Positions 1 to 8,005 of a stretch of DNA of 64,000 nt are shown one piece after another. The stretch comes from Alloyangia pacifica (lineage in GTDB: Bacteria > Pseudomonadota > Alphaproteobacteria > Rhodobacterales > Rhodobacteraceae): positions 636,001 to 700,000 of the forward strand of contig NZ_CP022189.1 of the NCBI RefSeq assembly GCF_003111685.1, written 5' to 3'. A program made the translations under genes and the position numbers. Every line of letters begins with the position of its first letter. Positions within the stretch are counted from its first letter, which is position 1. The notes under the pieces were generated by a model, which did no database searches, was not told the origin of the DNA, and saw only the letters and a list, made by a program, of their open reading frames with translations.

Positions 1-1
1 C

Positions 2-541
2 GAGGCGATCCTCGCCGCCCTGGGCGCGCCCGCCAAGATGCAGATCCTACGCGGCGCCGAAGAGTGGTGGCACCCGGGCCGTCACGGCAAGCTGTGCCTC
101 GGCCCGAAGAAGGTGCTGGGCGTCTTCGGAGAGCTGCACCCCAAGGTGCTGCAGGCGATGGACGTGAAGGGGCCGGTCGTGGCCTTCACCCTCTACCCGC
201 AAGAGATCCCGCTGCCGCGCAACGCAGGCGGTGCGCGTCCGGCGCTGAAGCTGAACGACCTGCAGGCTGTCGAGCGCGACTTTGCCTTCGTGGTGGATGC
301 GGATGTGGCGGCTCTCGACCTGGTGAACGCCGCTGCCGGTGCCGACAAGGCGCTGATTGAGGATGTGCGCGTGTTCGACGAGTTCATCGGCGGCAGCCTC
401 GGGGAGGGCAAGAAGTCGCTCGCCATCACCGTGCGCCTGCAGCCGAACGACGCGACGCTGAAGGAAAAGGACATCGAGGCGGTTGCGGCCAAGATCGTCG
501 CCAAGGTCGAAAAGGCCACCGGCGGCATACTGCGCGGCTGA
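2..541 (+). CDS. pheT: phenylalanyl-tRNA synthetase beta subunit, C-terminal part
   Basis: Partial gene cut by the left window edge. The frame is open from base 2 and stops at 539-541. PheT pairs with PheS to charge tRNA-Phe in the cytoplasm. The visible part holds the end of the synthetase core (a WWHPGRHG segment followed by GELHPKVLQAMDVKGPV) and then a ferredoxin-fold anticodon-binding domain from about base 240 (LKLNDLQAVERDFAFVVD through LAITVRLQP to the C terminus). That order and the terminal domain are typical of bacterial PheT. A strong terminator follows within 25 bases, so this is the end of its transcription unit. Confidence 0.95.
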   Translation, partial: EAILAALGAPAKMQILRGAEEWWHPGRHGKLCLGPKKVLGVFGELHPKVLQAMDVKGPVVAFTLYPQEIPLPRNAGGARPALKLNDLQAVERDFAFVVDADVAALDLVNAAAGADKALIEDVRVFDEFIGGSLGEGKKSLAITVRLQPNDATLKEKDIEAVAAKIVAKVEKATGGILRG

Positions 542-563
542 GCCCGGTTCGTATGATGACAAA

Positions 564-597
564 GGCCCCGGCGGAGCGTTCCGCCGGGGCCTTTTTT
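564..597 (+). terminator. Rho-independent terminator of pheT
   Basis: A perfect 12-bp stem (564-575 with 580-591), a 4-base loop GCGT and a run of six T at 592-597, 22 bases after the pheT stop codon. Confidence 0.9.
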
Positions 598-631
598 CTT
601 AATCAGGGGGCCTTCTGGTGGTGCCGCGGCC

Positions 632-973
632 TCAGGCCTCGGCGGTGAACTCGTCGTATGCCGCCAGCGCCTTGGCGGCATACATCAGGCCTGGGCCGCC
701 GCCCATCTGCACCGCCATGCCGCAAACGTCGGCGATCTCCTCGCGGGTGGCGCCAAGGCGGACCAGCGCGCTGACGTGGCTCAGGATGCAGGCGTCGCAG
801 CGGATCGCGATGCCTATGCCAAGCGCCACGTACTCCTTTTCCTTGTGGTTCAGCGCGGCCTCGGCAGAAGCGGCCTTTTCCATCTCGACGAAGCCGGCGA
901 AGGTTTCGGGGATGGCCTTGCGCAGCTCGCGCAGCTCCTTGCGCTTGTCGGCGAGTTGTTCCTTGAACGACAT
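632..973 (-). CDS. carboxymuconolactone decarboxylase / AhpD-like protein
   Basis: A 113-residue protein of the AhpD/CMD alpha-helical fold. It carries the family motif CDACILSH, with Cys59, Cys62 and His66 arranged as CxxCxxxH. In AhpD this motif performs thiol-based peroxidase or disulfide relay chemistry. Members of this size act as homo-oligomers, and many have no known substrate. An AAGGAGA ribosome binding site precedes the ATG at 973. It is monocistronic, convergent with pheT. An FNR-type palindrome at 1030-1043 lies upstream, which would suit redox control. The family call is firm; the physiological role is not known. Confidence 0.88.
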   Translation of the reverse strand: MSFKEQLADKRKELRELRKAIPETFAGFVEMEKAASAEAALNHKEKEYVALGIGIAIRCDACILSHVSALVRLGATREEIADVCGMAVQMGGGPGLMYAAKALAAYDEFTAEA

Positions 974-1029
974 ATCGCTCTCCTTGAATGTAGCGGCGCC
1001 CTGATGACCACGCGGGCGAGGCGACAGCC

Positions 1030-1043
1030 TTGATCCAGATCAG
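1030..1043 (-). promoter_or_regulatory. candidate FnrL/FixK-type box upstream of the AhpD-like gene
   Basis: TTGATCCAGATCAG matches the FNR consensus TTGAT-N4-ATCAA at 9 of 10 defined positions. Its centre is about 63 bases upstream of the ATG at 973. A class II position (-41.5) would put the transcription start near 995, leaving a 22-base leader. The -10 hexamer is not clear, so this remains a prediction. Confidence 0.45.
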
Positions 1044-1085
1044 ACAAGTGGAGGATAGCGGGATTGCGCGCCCTGCAGAACGCAG

Positions 1086-1109
1086 AAGGCCCCACGGTGC
1101 GGGGCCTTT
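1086..1109 (-). terminator. hairpin downstream of the acyl-CoA dehydrogenase gene
   Basis: An 8-bp stem, AAGGCCCC with GGGGCCTT, closes a short loop, 23 bases beyond the stop of the minus-strand gene. It lacks a clean T-run on the minus strand, so termination there may be weak. Confidence 0.5.
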
Positions 1110-1131
1110 ATGTGCATCGGAGGAAGGCTGC

Positions 1132-2820
1132 TCAGCCGAGCAGACGTCGCGCGATCACCTGGGCCTGGATCTCCGCCGCCCCCTCGAAGATGTTGAGGAT
1201 GCGCGCGTCGCACAGGATGCGGCTGATCGAATATTCCAGCGCGAACCCGTTGCCGCCGTGGATCTGCAGCGCGTTGTCGGCATTGGCCCATGCCACGCGC
1301 GCGCCGAGCAGCTTGGCCATCCCGGCCTCGAGGTCGCAGCGGATGCCCTCGTCCTTTTCGCGGGCCGAGAAATAGGTGAGCTGGCGGGCGATCATGATCT
1401 CGACGGCCATCATCGCCAGCTTGCCCGACACGCGCGGGAAGGCGATCAGCGACTTGCCGAACTGCTTGCGCTCCTGCGCGTAGCGCATCCCGACGTCGAG
1501 CGCCGATTGCGCGACGCCGATGGCGCGGGCGGCGGTCTGGATGCGGGCGCTTTCGAAGGTCTCCATGAGCTGCTTGAAGCCCTTGCCCTCTTCGCCGCCG
1601 AGCAGGTTCTCGCCCTTCACCTTGAAGCCGTCGAAGCCAAGCTCGAACTCCTTCATGCCGCGATAGCCGAGCACCTCGATCTCGCCGCCCGTCATGCCGG
1701 GGGTGGGGAAGGGGGCCTCGTCGTCGCCGGGCGTCTTCTCGGCGAGGAACATCGACAGGCCCTTGTAGTCGGAACTGCCGGGATCGGTGCGCGCGAGCAG
1801 GGTCATCACATGGGCGCGGGCGGCATGGGTGATCCAGGTCTTGTTGCCGGTGACCATGTAGTCGCCCTGTTCATCCTTCACCGCCCGTGTTCGCAGAGAG
1901 CCGAGGTCGGAGCCGGTATTGGGCTCGGTGAAAACCGCCGTCGGGAGCTTCTCGCCGCTGGCGATCTGCGGCAGCCATTTGGCTTTCTGCTCTTCGGTGC
2001 CGCCGGCGAGGATCAGCTCTGCCGCAATCTCCGAGCGGGTGCCGAGGGAGCCGACGCCGATATAGCCGCGCGAAAGCTCCTCGGAGACGACGCACATCGA
2101 GGCCTTCGACAGGCCGAAACCGCCGAATTCCTCGGGGATGGTCAAGCCGAAGACGCCCATATCGGCCAGTTCCTCGATCACCTCCATCGGAATGTAGTCG
2201 TCCTTGAGGTGCCACTCATGGGCAAAGGGCTCGACCTTCTCGACGGCGTAGCGGCGGAACTGCTCGCGGATCATCTCAAGCTCGTCGTCGAGGCCGGTGC
2301 GGCCGACGGTGATCTCGGCACTGCGCTCCTCCATGAGCGCGACTAGACGGCTGCGGGCGGCCTGAGAGTTGCCGCTGGCGGCAAGCGTCCCTGCGGCGCC
2401 CTCGTGAAGTGGCGCGGCGGCAGAGGCGGGCAGGCCGAGGTCGGTAAGGCGCACCATTTCGCCCTGGTTCATCTGGATGCCGCCAGCGATCTGGCCCAGG
2501 TATTCGCCAAAGGCGATCTGCAAGAGGAGTTGCTCGACTTCGCCGAAGGTGCCTTCGGCCTCCAACCGCTCGGCCCAGCCATGCATCTGGCGCAGCGACT
2601 CGGCGTAGGTGGCGAGCCATGCAAGGCCGTGGGCGGCGAACTGGTGCGCCTCGATCAGTTTGCCCGAGACGCGGCCATGCTCCTCGACTCGCGCGCGGAC
2701 GGCAGCGCGGGCCGCGTCGAAGATCTGCTCGACCGGGGTAATTGCCGCGCCGGTCAGTTCAAGGAGGTTTGCAAGCACCACGCCCTGTTCCACCGCGCCA
2801 CCCTGTCCGTCATGAGCCAT
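1132..2820 (-). CDS. mcd: acyl-CoA dehydrogenase with long N-terminal domain, probable methylsuccinyl-CoA dehydrogenase
   Basis: A 562-residue flavoprotein. Residues 1-175 form an extra N-terminal domain absent from ordinary 380-residue acyl-CoA dehydrogenases. The remainder is a complete dehydrogenase: the substrate/FAD middle domain includes FTEPNTGSDLGSLRTRA, and the C-terminal helical domain ends with IFEGAAEIQ, where the FEGAAE glutamate would be the catalytic base. Total length, the extra N-terminal domain and the segment PGMTGGEIEVLGYRGMKEFE resemble, from memory, the Mcd enzymes of the ethylmalonyl-CoA pathway, which oxidise (2S)-methylsuccinyl-CoA to mesaconyl-CoA during acetyl-CoA assimilation. 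A less specific acyl-CoA dehydrogenase remains possible. A GGAGGAGAT site precedes the ATG. It diverges from the exporter gene across an AT-rich spacer. Confidence 0.8.
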   Translation of the reverse strand: MAHDGQGGAVEQGVVLANLLELTGAAITPVEQIFDAARAAVRARVEEHGRVSGKLIEAHQFAAHGLAWLATYAESLRQMHGWAERLEAEGTFGEVEQLLLQIAFGEYLGQIAGGIQMNQGEMVRLTDLGLPASAAAPLHEGAAGTLAASGNSQAARSRLVALMEERSAEITVGRTGLDDELEMIREQFRRYAVEKVEPFAHEWHLKDDYIPMEVIEELADMGVFGLTIPEEFGGFGLSKASMCVVSEELSRGYIGVGSLGTRSEIAAELILAGGTEEQKAKWLPQIASGEKLPTAVFTEPNTGSDLGSLRTRAVKDEQGDYMVTGNKTWITHAARAHVMTLLARTDPGSSDYKGLSMFLAEKTPGDDEAPFPTPGMTGGEIEVLGYRGMKEFELGFDGFKVKGENLLGGEEGKGFKQLMETFESARIQTAARAIGVAQSALDVGMRYAQERKQFGKSLIAFPRVSGKLAMMAVEIMIARQLTYFSAREKDEGIRCDLEAGMAKLLGARVAWANADNALQIHGGNGFALEYSISRILCDARILNIFEGAAEIQAQVIARRLLG

Positions 2821-2966
2821 GAATCATCTCCTCCTGCTGCCGAAGATCGAGATAGCGACTTTGCAACCGCAGCGCAACAAAAATACCAATCAAACACTTA
2901 TATCGTTCTAATATTACCTTGTTGATTGTGGCTGTCTGGGCGTTCCGCGCATGATATGAGCCACTT

Positions 2967-3737
2967 ATGGACGCGCTCTTGACCCTCGTATCGCCGCCGA
3001 TGCTGGCGCTCGCCTTCGCCGTTGCAGCACTGGCGGGGATGGTCAAGGGCATGGTCGGGTTCGCCATGCCGATGATCATGATCTCGGGCCTGGGCTCGGT
3101 GGTCTCACCCGAGCTTGCGCTCGCCGGGCTGATCTTGCCGACACTGGCCACCAACGCCTTTCAGGCCTTCGGCGAGGGACCGGGCGCCGCCTGGGAGACG
3201 GTCAAGCGCTTCAAGGTCTTCCTCATCGTCGCCTTCGTCATGCTGGCGCTCTCGGCGCAGCTGGTGCGGGTGCTGCCGGTCCAGGTGCTGCTGGCAATGA
3301 TCGGCGGGCCGGTCTTCGTCTTTTGCCTGATGCAGCTGGCGGGCTGGCGGCCGAACCTGCCGAACGGGCCGACCCCGAGGATCGAGGCGGCGGTGGGCGG
3401 CGTGGCCGGGTTCATCGGCGGCATGTCCGGCGTCTGGGGGCCGCCTTTCGTGGCGTACCTCACGGCGATCGGCACGGAAAAGCGCGATCAGATCCGGGTG
3501 CAGGGCGTGGCCTACGGGCTGGGAGCGATCTCGCTCACCGCCGCGCATTGGGTGTCAGGCGTGTTCAACGCCCAGACGGCGCCCTTCTCGGCGGCGATGC
3601 TGGTCCCGGCCATGGGCGGCATGTGGCTGGGTCGGCGCATCCACGACCGCATCGACCAGGCGATGTTCCGCAAGCTGACGTTGATCGTTCTGCTGGTGGC
3701 GGCGCTGAACCTGCTGCGGCGGGCGTTCTTCGGCTGA
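2967..3737 (+). CDS. sulfite/organosulfonate exporter TauE/SafE family (TSUP) membrane protein
   Basis: A 256-residue integral membrane protein with about seven or eight hydrophobic segments. It shows the TSUP internal repeat: a glycine-rich AALAGMVKGMVGFAMPMIMI near the N terminus and GVAGFIGGMSGVWGPPF after the midpoint. TSUP proteins export sulfite, sulfonates or other small organic anions across the inner membrane, but substrate cannot be read from sequence. The length is normal for the family. It stands alone and is divergent from the acyl-CoA dehydrogenase gene, sharing the AT-rich intergenic region 2821-2966. The start codon ATG at 2967 is the first in frame; no strong ribosome binding site is visible. 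Confidence 0.88.
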   Translation: MDALLTLVSPPMLALAFAVAALAGMVKGMVGFAMPMIMISGLGSVVSPELALAGLILPTLATNAFQAFGEGPGAAWETVKRFKVFLIVAFVMLALSAQLVRVLPVQVLLAMIGGPVFVFCLMQLAGWRPNLPNGPTPRIEAAVGGVAGFIGGMSGVWGPPFVAYLTAIGTEKRDQIRVQGVAYGLGAISLTAAHWVSGVFNAQTAPFSAAMLVPAMGGMWLGRRIHDRIDQAMFRKLTLIVLLVAALNLLRRAFFG

Positions 3738-3819
3738 GATCCTTGCAGGAGAGGCTTTTGCCCCGTCCGCCTCTGGCGGGCTCCGCCGGGATGCTCTCGC
3801 CTAAATCAAAGCGTGCGGG

Positions 3820-4257
3820 TCAATCGAACTGCAGCTCGGGGTAGCCGGTGCGTGGATCGATCATGCGCCGGAAGTGCACAGGGGCAAGGCCGATCACCAC
3901 CTCGACGGTGGTGCGCACCAGAGAGCCCTCGAGCAGGTGACCGCCAAGCATCGCGCCGCTGGAATCCGACACGGCGATGTGCAGGTGCGGGCCATGTTCC
4001 GAGAAGGTGCCAGAGAGCGAGACGATTTCCAGCGTGACCTCCAGCGCCAGCGGCGAGTCGAGGCCGGCCGGGCGCAGGCTGACCTTCGACAGGCTGCCGA
4101 CACAGGCGACGATGAATCCCGCATGCTCGCGCTCGGCGGCAAAGGCCTGCTCCAGAGCTTGCCGCAGATCAGCGCCCGGCAAAAGGCGCAGGGCGAGAAA
4201 GCGCGTGGCCGCGCCGGGCCAGGTGGATTTCAGTGCGGCGTCCAGCTTGGGGTCCAT
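3820..4257 (-). CDS. PPC (DUF296) domain protein
   Basis: A 145-residue single-domain protein of the PPC/DUF296 family. The family signature is clear: SGTFSEHGPHLHIAVSDSSG followed by AMLGGHL, with His91, His93 and His107 positioned as the metal-binding triad of bacterial PPC proteins. Plant relatives carry AT-hooks and bind DNA. Bacterial stand-alone versions such as this one form trimers and have no agreed function. There is no signal peptide, so the protein is probably cytoplasmic. It lies convergent to the TSUP exporter gene with an 82-base spacer and has no operon partner. The family call is certain; any DNA-binding role is only by analogy. Confidence 0.88.
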   Translation of the reverse strand: MDPKLDAALKSTWPGAATRFLALRLLPGADLRQALEQAFAAEREHAGFIVACVGSLSKVSLRPAGLDSPLALEVTLEIVSLSGTFSEHGPHLHIAVSDSSGAMLGGHLLEGSLVRTTVEVVIGLAPVHFRRMIDPRTGYPELQFD

Positions 4258-4394
4258 GACGCTCAGGATGCCACAGCGCAGGCCACTCCCCCAAGTCCTT
4301 TGCGGCCCCTTTGCGGCGAGCGCCGGCGTTTCGGGGGTGACGCGGCGGCGCGCCGGCTGCTAGGAAACGGCACCTTCAGCGCCAGGAGCCCGCC

Positions 4395-4586
4395 GTGTTC
4401 GATTTCTCGCATCCTTTCTTCCGGCCGCTCTGGCTGCGCGTGGCGATCACCCTCGTCTGCCTCGGCTGGGGGCTGTTGGAGACGCAGATCGGATCGCCCG
4501 GCTGGGCGGTGGTCTTTCTTGGGTTAGGGGCGATCTGTGGCTACAAGCTGTTGCTGACCTACGAGCCGCCGAGCGGCGGGGAATGA
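4395..4586 (+). CDS. small inner-membrane protein, unknown function
   Basis: A 63-residue protein with GTG start at 4395, fixed by the AGGAG site at 4383-4387. It contains two hydrophobic stretches, LWLRVAITLVCLGWGLLE and GWAVVFLGLGAICGYKLLL, separated by a short polar turn, so it should span the membrane twice with both ends in the cytoplasm. The C terminus is short and charged. It resembles the many small conserved membrane proteins of Rhodobacterales but I do not recognise a named family. tRNA-Trp lies 112 bases downstream and has its own promoter. Confidence 0.75.
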   Translation: MFDFSHPFFRPLWLRVAITLVCLGWGLLETQIGSPGWAVVFLGLGAICGYKLLLTYEPPSGGE

Positions 4587-4657
4587 CAATGGCAGGCCAC
4601 CGTCCGCCGGCGGCAGCGGGCGTCGCGAGGGAAGCGGATTTTCCCGCTGTTCCCCTG

Positions 4658-4684
4658 TTGACCCTGCCAACAGAACCTTCTAAT
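4658..4684 (+). promoter_or_regulatory. sigma-70-type promoter for tRNA-Trp
   Basis: TTGACC (4658-4663) and TCTAAT (4679-4684) each match the consensus at five of six positions but are separated by only 15 bases. The predicted start near 4691 is 8 bases ahead of the mature tRNA 5' end. The short spacer lowers confidence. Confidence 0.55.
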
Positions 4685-4698
4685 TAGCGCAGCACCAC

Positions 4699-4774
4699 AG
4701 GGGTATAGCTCAGCTGGTAGAGCGACGGTCTCCAAAACCGTAGGTCGCGGGTTCGAACCCTGCTGCCCCTGCCA
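4699..4774 (+). tRNA. tRNA-Trp (anticodon CCA)
   Basis: A 76-base tRNA that folds fully. The acceptor AGGGGTA pairs with TGCCCCT, the D-arm is GCTCAGCTGGTAGAGC, the anticodon stem ACGGT/ACCGT encloses CTCCAAA with anticodon CCA, and the T-arm is GCGGG TTCGAAC CCTGC. The discriminator is G and the terminal CCA is encoded. In many alphaproteobacteria tRNA-Trp precedes secE-nusG; here it is followed instead by an outer-membrane protein gene. Confidence 0.96.
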
Positions 4775-4997
4775 AGCATCTTTCGACGGATGCGCCTTTC
4801 CCGACATTATAATTCGATGCCGCCTTGGCCCTCGGCCCAGCTGCGGCTGCATTCTGCCGTGGCGAAATTGTCCAGTTTCCGCTGGGTCAACTTCATGCGC
4901 GGAAAAGTTGCTTCGTGGAACGGGCGAATGCGCCTAGGCTTCGCAGTAGCGTGATCTCGGTCCCTTTTTCTGCATGACATTTGATTGGAGCGCTCCC

Positions 4998-5798
4998 ATG
5001 ACCAAATTCTCCCTAGCCTTTTTGCCTGGTGTCGCCGCAACGCTGCTTGCGACCCCGCTCTTTGCACAAGCATCGTCCGACGCGGCGGAACTGCAAAAGC
5101 AGCTCTCGAATCCAGTCGCGTCGCTGATTTCGGTGCCGTTCCAGTTCAACTTCGATGACAATATCGGCCCGAAGGGCAAGGGCGAACGCTGGACGATGAA
5201 CATCCAGCCCGTGATCCCCTTCGATCTCGGAGGCGGCTGGAATCTGATCTCACGGACCATCGTGCCCGTCGTGTCGCAATATAACCTTCCCTCGCAGGGC
5301 CAGGACGACTGGGGGCTTGGCGATACCACGCAGAGTTTCTTCTTCTCGCCGGCCGCGAGCGCGGGCGGGCTGATCTGGGGCGTCGGCCCTGCCTTCTTGT
5401 TCCCGACCGCGACCGAGGACACCCTCGGGCTCGATACCTTTGCCGCGGGGGTGACGGGCGTGGTTCTCAAGCAGAACGGGCCCTGGACGCTGGGGGTGCT
5501 GGCCAATCACCTCTGGGACTGGGACGGGCCTGTGGAAATCGACTCGACCTTCACCCAGCCGTTCCTCGCCTATGCCTACGACAACGGTTGGACCGCGACG
5601 CTGCAGGCGGAATGGACGCATGATTGGGTCAACGATACCGACTCCGCGCCGATCGGCCTGCTTGCGTCCAAGCTCGGCAGTATCGGCGGCCAGCCGGTGA
5701 GCTGGCAGGGCGGGGTGCGCTACTACGCGGATTCCGCTCCGAACGGGCCGGAAGGCTGGGGCGCGCGCTTCGGCGTGACGCTTCTCTTCCCGAAGTGA
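4998..5798 (+). CDS. outer-membrane beta-barrel protein (transporter/MetA-pathway-like family)
   Basis: A 266-residue exported protein. The ATG at 4998 is chosen over the in-frame ATG at 4974 because TTGGAG lies about 8 bases before it and the resulting N terminus is a textbook signal peptide (MTKFSLAFLPGVAATLLATP, cleaved near FAQA). The mature part alternates short beta strands rich in Trp, Tyr and Gly (PFDLGGGWNLISRTIVPVV, WGVGPAFLFPTATED, WGARFGVTLLFPK). It resembles the outer-membrane family often labelled transporter or phenol MetA-degradation protein; the substrate is unknown. Some annotation pipelines label this family neuromedin U, which is uninformative. It is monocistronic between tRNA-Trp and the lipid cluster. 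Confidence 0.82.
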   Translation: MTKFSLAFLPGVAATLLATPLFAQASSDAAELQKQLSNPVASLISVPFQFNFDDNIGPKGKGERWTMNIQPVIPFDLGGGWNLISRTIVPVVSQYNLPSQGQDDWGLGDTTQSFFFSPAASAGGLIWGVGPAFLFPTATEDTLGLDTFAAGVTGVVLKQNGPWTLGVLANHLWDWDGPVEIDSTFTQPFLAYAYDNGWTATLQAEWTHDWVNDTDSAPIGLLASKLGSIGGQPVSWQGGVRYYADSAPNGPEGWGARFGVTLLFPK

Positions 5799-6007
5799 AT
5801 CCGCGCGCCCTCACGCGATCAGGCGTCGACAGGGCACTGCAGCCGGACCTGGGCGGCATGGGACCGCCCAAGCGTCGGAAGAAGAACAGAATTTTTGGGT
5901 CGAGCGGGAACCAGTGGCGGCATCTGCGTGTTCTGGCCGGTGGAGCGTCACACGGACGATACATCGATTCGCCATAAGGCGGGCGAACAGTGAAGGAACA
6001 TGCCCGG

Positions 6008-6844
6008 ATGCCGACATTTTCCGATGGCCGGAGCGCCCGCACCTCTTATCGCAGCCTGTTCATCTCCGACTTGCACCTGGGCGCGCGCGCCTGCCGGACC
6101 GGCCCCATCCTTGACTTCCTGCGCGGCGTCGAGGCGGAGACCATCTACCTCGTCGGCGACATCTTCGATCTCTGGCACGGGGGGCGGCTGCACTGGGCGG
6201 CGGCGCACGACGCGATCATGGCCGAGCTTCGCGCGCGGGCGAAGGCAGGCACGCGGGTGGTCTACCTGCCCGGAAACCACGATGCGAGGATGCGCGATCC
6301 GGGTGCGGCTATCGAGGGATGGGAGCTGCGCGAGGCGGTGATTCACACCGCGGCTGATGGTCGGCGCTACCTCGTGCTGCACGGAGACCAGTGCGATCCC
6401 CGCATCCTGCGCTGGCATTTGATGACCCGGCTCGGCAGCCGCGTCGACGCTCTGCTGCGCCAGTTCGACGGCCACCTGCGCCGCCGGGCGGGGCTGACCG
6501 AATGGGAGCAGAGCTTCGTCGACCGGATGCTCTCGGCGGCCAACACCCTGCTGGCCATGGGCGACCGCTTCGAGCGCAAGCTGACCAGGCTGGCCGGGGC
6601 GGCCGGGGCAGTGGGGGTAATCTGCGGCCATTCGCACAAGCCCGGCCTGCGACGTCACAACGGTGTGGTCTACGGCAATTGCGGCGACTGGGTCGACAGC
6701 CTGACCGCGCTGGCCGAGGATTTCGACGGCAAGATGCGCCTGCTCAGCTACGAGCGCGCACCCGTGCCCGCGGCGATGCCACGCCCGGCGCGCCCTGCCG
6801 AAGGCAAGGCCGAGGCGGGCGCCTTGGCCGAGGGGGCGATGTGA
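6008..6844 (+). CDS. calcineurin-like phosphoesterase, PlcP/LpxH-like (lipid remodelling)
   Basis: A 278-residue metallophosphoesterase with all five metal motifs: DLHLG (Asp21, His23), GDIFDLW (Asp51), GNHD (Asn90-Asp92), the His of LHGDQCD (His125) and GHSH (208-210). Automatic annotation would read UDP-2,3-diacylglucosamine diphosphatase (LpxH). However, the stop codon overlaps the start of a ceramide-glucosyltransferase-like gene (TGATG), which is the arrangement of the phosphate-stress phospholipase C PlcP with glycosyltransferase Agt in marine alphaproteobacteria and rhizobia. I therefore favour a phospholipid-headgroup hydrolase releasing diacylglycerol, as inference. The ATG at 6008 has GAAGGA about ten bases ahead; a GTG at 5990 is the alternative start. 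It is the first gene of a five-gene operon. Confidence 0.85.
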   Translation: MPTFSDGRSARTSYRSLFISDLHLGARACRTGPILDFLRGVEAETIYLVGDIFDLWHGGRLHWAAAHDAIMAELRARAKAGTRVVYLPGNHDARMRDPGAAIEGWELREAVIHTAADGRRYLVLHGDQCDPRILRWHLMTRLGSRVDALLRQFDGHLRRRAGLTEWEQSFVDRMLSAANTLLAMGDRFERKLTRLAGAAGAVGVICGHSHKPGLRRHNGVVYGNCGDWVDSLTALAEDFDGKMRLLSYERAPVPAAMPRPARPAEGKAEAGALAEGAM

Positions 6845-8001
6845 TGGTGCTGGGGCTTCTCGCGCTGCTGCTGGTGCCGCTGGCGATCCATCTTGCCAGC
6901 GCGGCGCTGGCCGGTTGGCGCTATGTCACCCCGGGCCCGCAGCCGACACGCAGGGGGAAACCCTTCCTGTCGCTGATCCGCCCGGTCTGCGGGCGCGACG
7001 CCTTCGACGAGGAGACCTTGCGCTCGTCCTTCCGACAGGCCTATCCGGCCTATGAGGTGATCTTTTGCGCCGCCCGCGAAACGGACCCGGCGGTGCCGCT
7101 GCTACGTCGGCTGATCGCCGAGCATCCGCATGTGCCCGCGCAGCTGCTGATCGGCGAGACGCGGCTCACCGGCAACCCCAAGCTCAACAACCTTTTCAAG
7201 GGCATCGCGGCTGCACAGAGCGATGGGTTGGTGATGACCGACAGCAACCTGCTGCTGGACCGCGACTACCTGACCCGCTTGGTGGCCACTTGGCGCGAGG
7301 ACACCGGCCTCGTCTCGGCCCCGCCCGTGGGCAGCCGCCCGGGCAACTTCTGGGGGGCGGTGGAATGCGCCTTCCTGAACAGCTCGCAGGGACGCTGGCA
7401 GTTGGCGGCGGACAGCCTGGGGCTCGGCTTTGCACAGGGCAAGACGCTGTTCTGGAAACGCGCTGTGCTCGAGTCCGGTGGCGGGCTCGAGGCGCTGGGG
7501 CGCAACCTCGCCGAGGATGTGGCCTCCACCAAGCTGGTGCGCGCGCAAGGGCTGAAGGTGCGGCTGGCGCGACGGCTCTTCGCGCAGCCCATCGGCAAGC
7601 GGCAGGCCCGTGCGGTCTGGGACCGGCAGCTGCGCTGGTCGCGGGTGCGGCGTGACGGCTTCCCCGGGCTCTTCATGGGGGAAATCGTGCAGGGCCCGCT
7701 GCTGTCGCTGGTCGGCCTCGCAGGGCTCGTCTCCGTCGGCGTGGCGAGCTTCTGGACGCTGCCGCTGCTCCTGGCGCTGTGGTATGCTGTGGAATGGGCG
7801 CTCTGCCGCGTGGCGGGTTGGCCCGCCGCGCCGCGGGATATCGCCGCCATGCTGGTTCGCGACCTCTTGCTCCCGGCGATCTGGGTGGCCACATGGGCGG
7901 GGCGCGGCATCTCTTGGCGCGGAACGGACATGGCCCCAGACATGGTCCCAGGCATGGCGTCTGGCAACGCTGCGAAATCGACTGCGGGGGCCGCGGAGTA
8001 A
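6844..8001 (+). CDS. ceramide-glucosyltransferase-like glycosyltransferase (GT21)
   Basis: A 385-residue membrane-anchored enzyme. An N-terminal transmembrane helix (residues 1-25) is followed by a GT-A catalytic domain with the GT21 hallmarks: MTDSN (residues 131-135) for the D1/D2 region, LAED (222-225) for D3, and RQLRW (261-265) for the (Q/R)xxRW motif. Two or three hydrophobic segments from about residue 285 complete the membrane part. GT21 enzymes transfer glucose or related sugars from a nucleotide donor to ceramide or diacylglycerol at the cytoplasmic face. The coupled phosphoesterase upstream suggests diacylglycerol as acceptor. Its ATG overlaps the previous stop codon, indicating translational coupling. 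Confidence 0.87.
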   Translation: MVLGLLALLLVPLAIHLASAALAGWRYVTPGPQPTRRGKPFLSLIRPVCGRDAFDEETLRSSFRQAYPAYEVIFCAARETDPAVPLLRRLIAEHPHVPAQLLIGETRLTGNPKLNNLFKGIAAAQSDGLVMTDSNLLLDRDYLTRLVATWREDTGLVSAPPVGSRPGNFWGAVECAFLNSSQGRWQLAADSLGLGFAQGKTLFWKRAVLESGGGLEALGRNLAEDVASTKLVRAQGLKVRLARRLFAQPIGKRQARAVWDRQLRWSRVRRDGFPGLFMGEIVQGPLLSLVGLAGLVSVGVASFWTLPLLLALWYAVEWALCRVAGWPAAPRDIAAMLVRDLLLPAIWVATWAGRGISWRGTDMAPDMVPGMASGNAAKSTAGAAE

Positions 8002-8005
8002 AGAC

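Noticed and set aside
1030..2346. A 438-codon plus-strand frame antisense to the acyl-CoA dehydrogenase gene
   Set aside because: Composition is typical of an antisense shadow, and the sense strand encodes a complete enzyme.
5799..6007. Possible PHO box upstream of the lipid cluster (GCGTCAC near 5945 and ACGATAC 11 bases on)
   Set aside because: Each half matches the PhoB consensus at too few positions to claim. A 7-bp hairpin at 5850-5870 also lacks a T-run, so no terminator is called.
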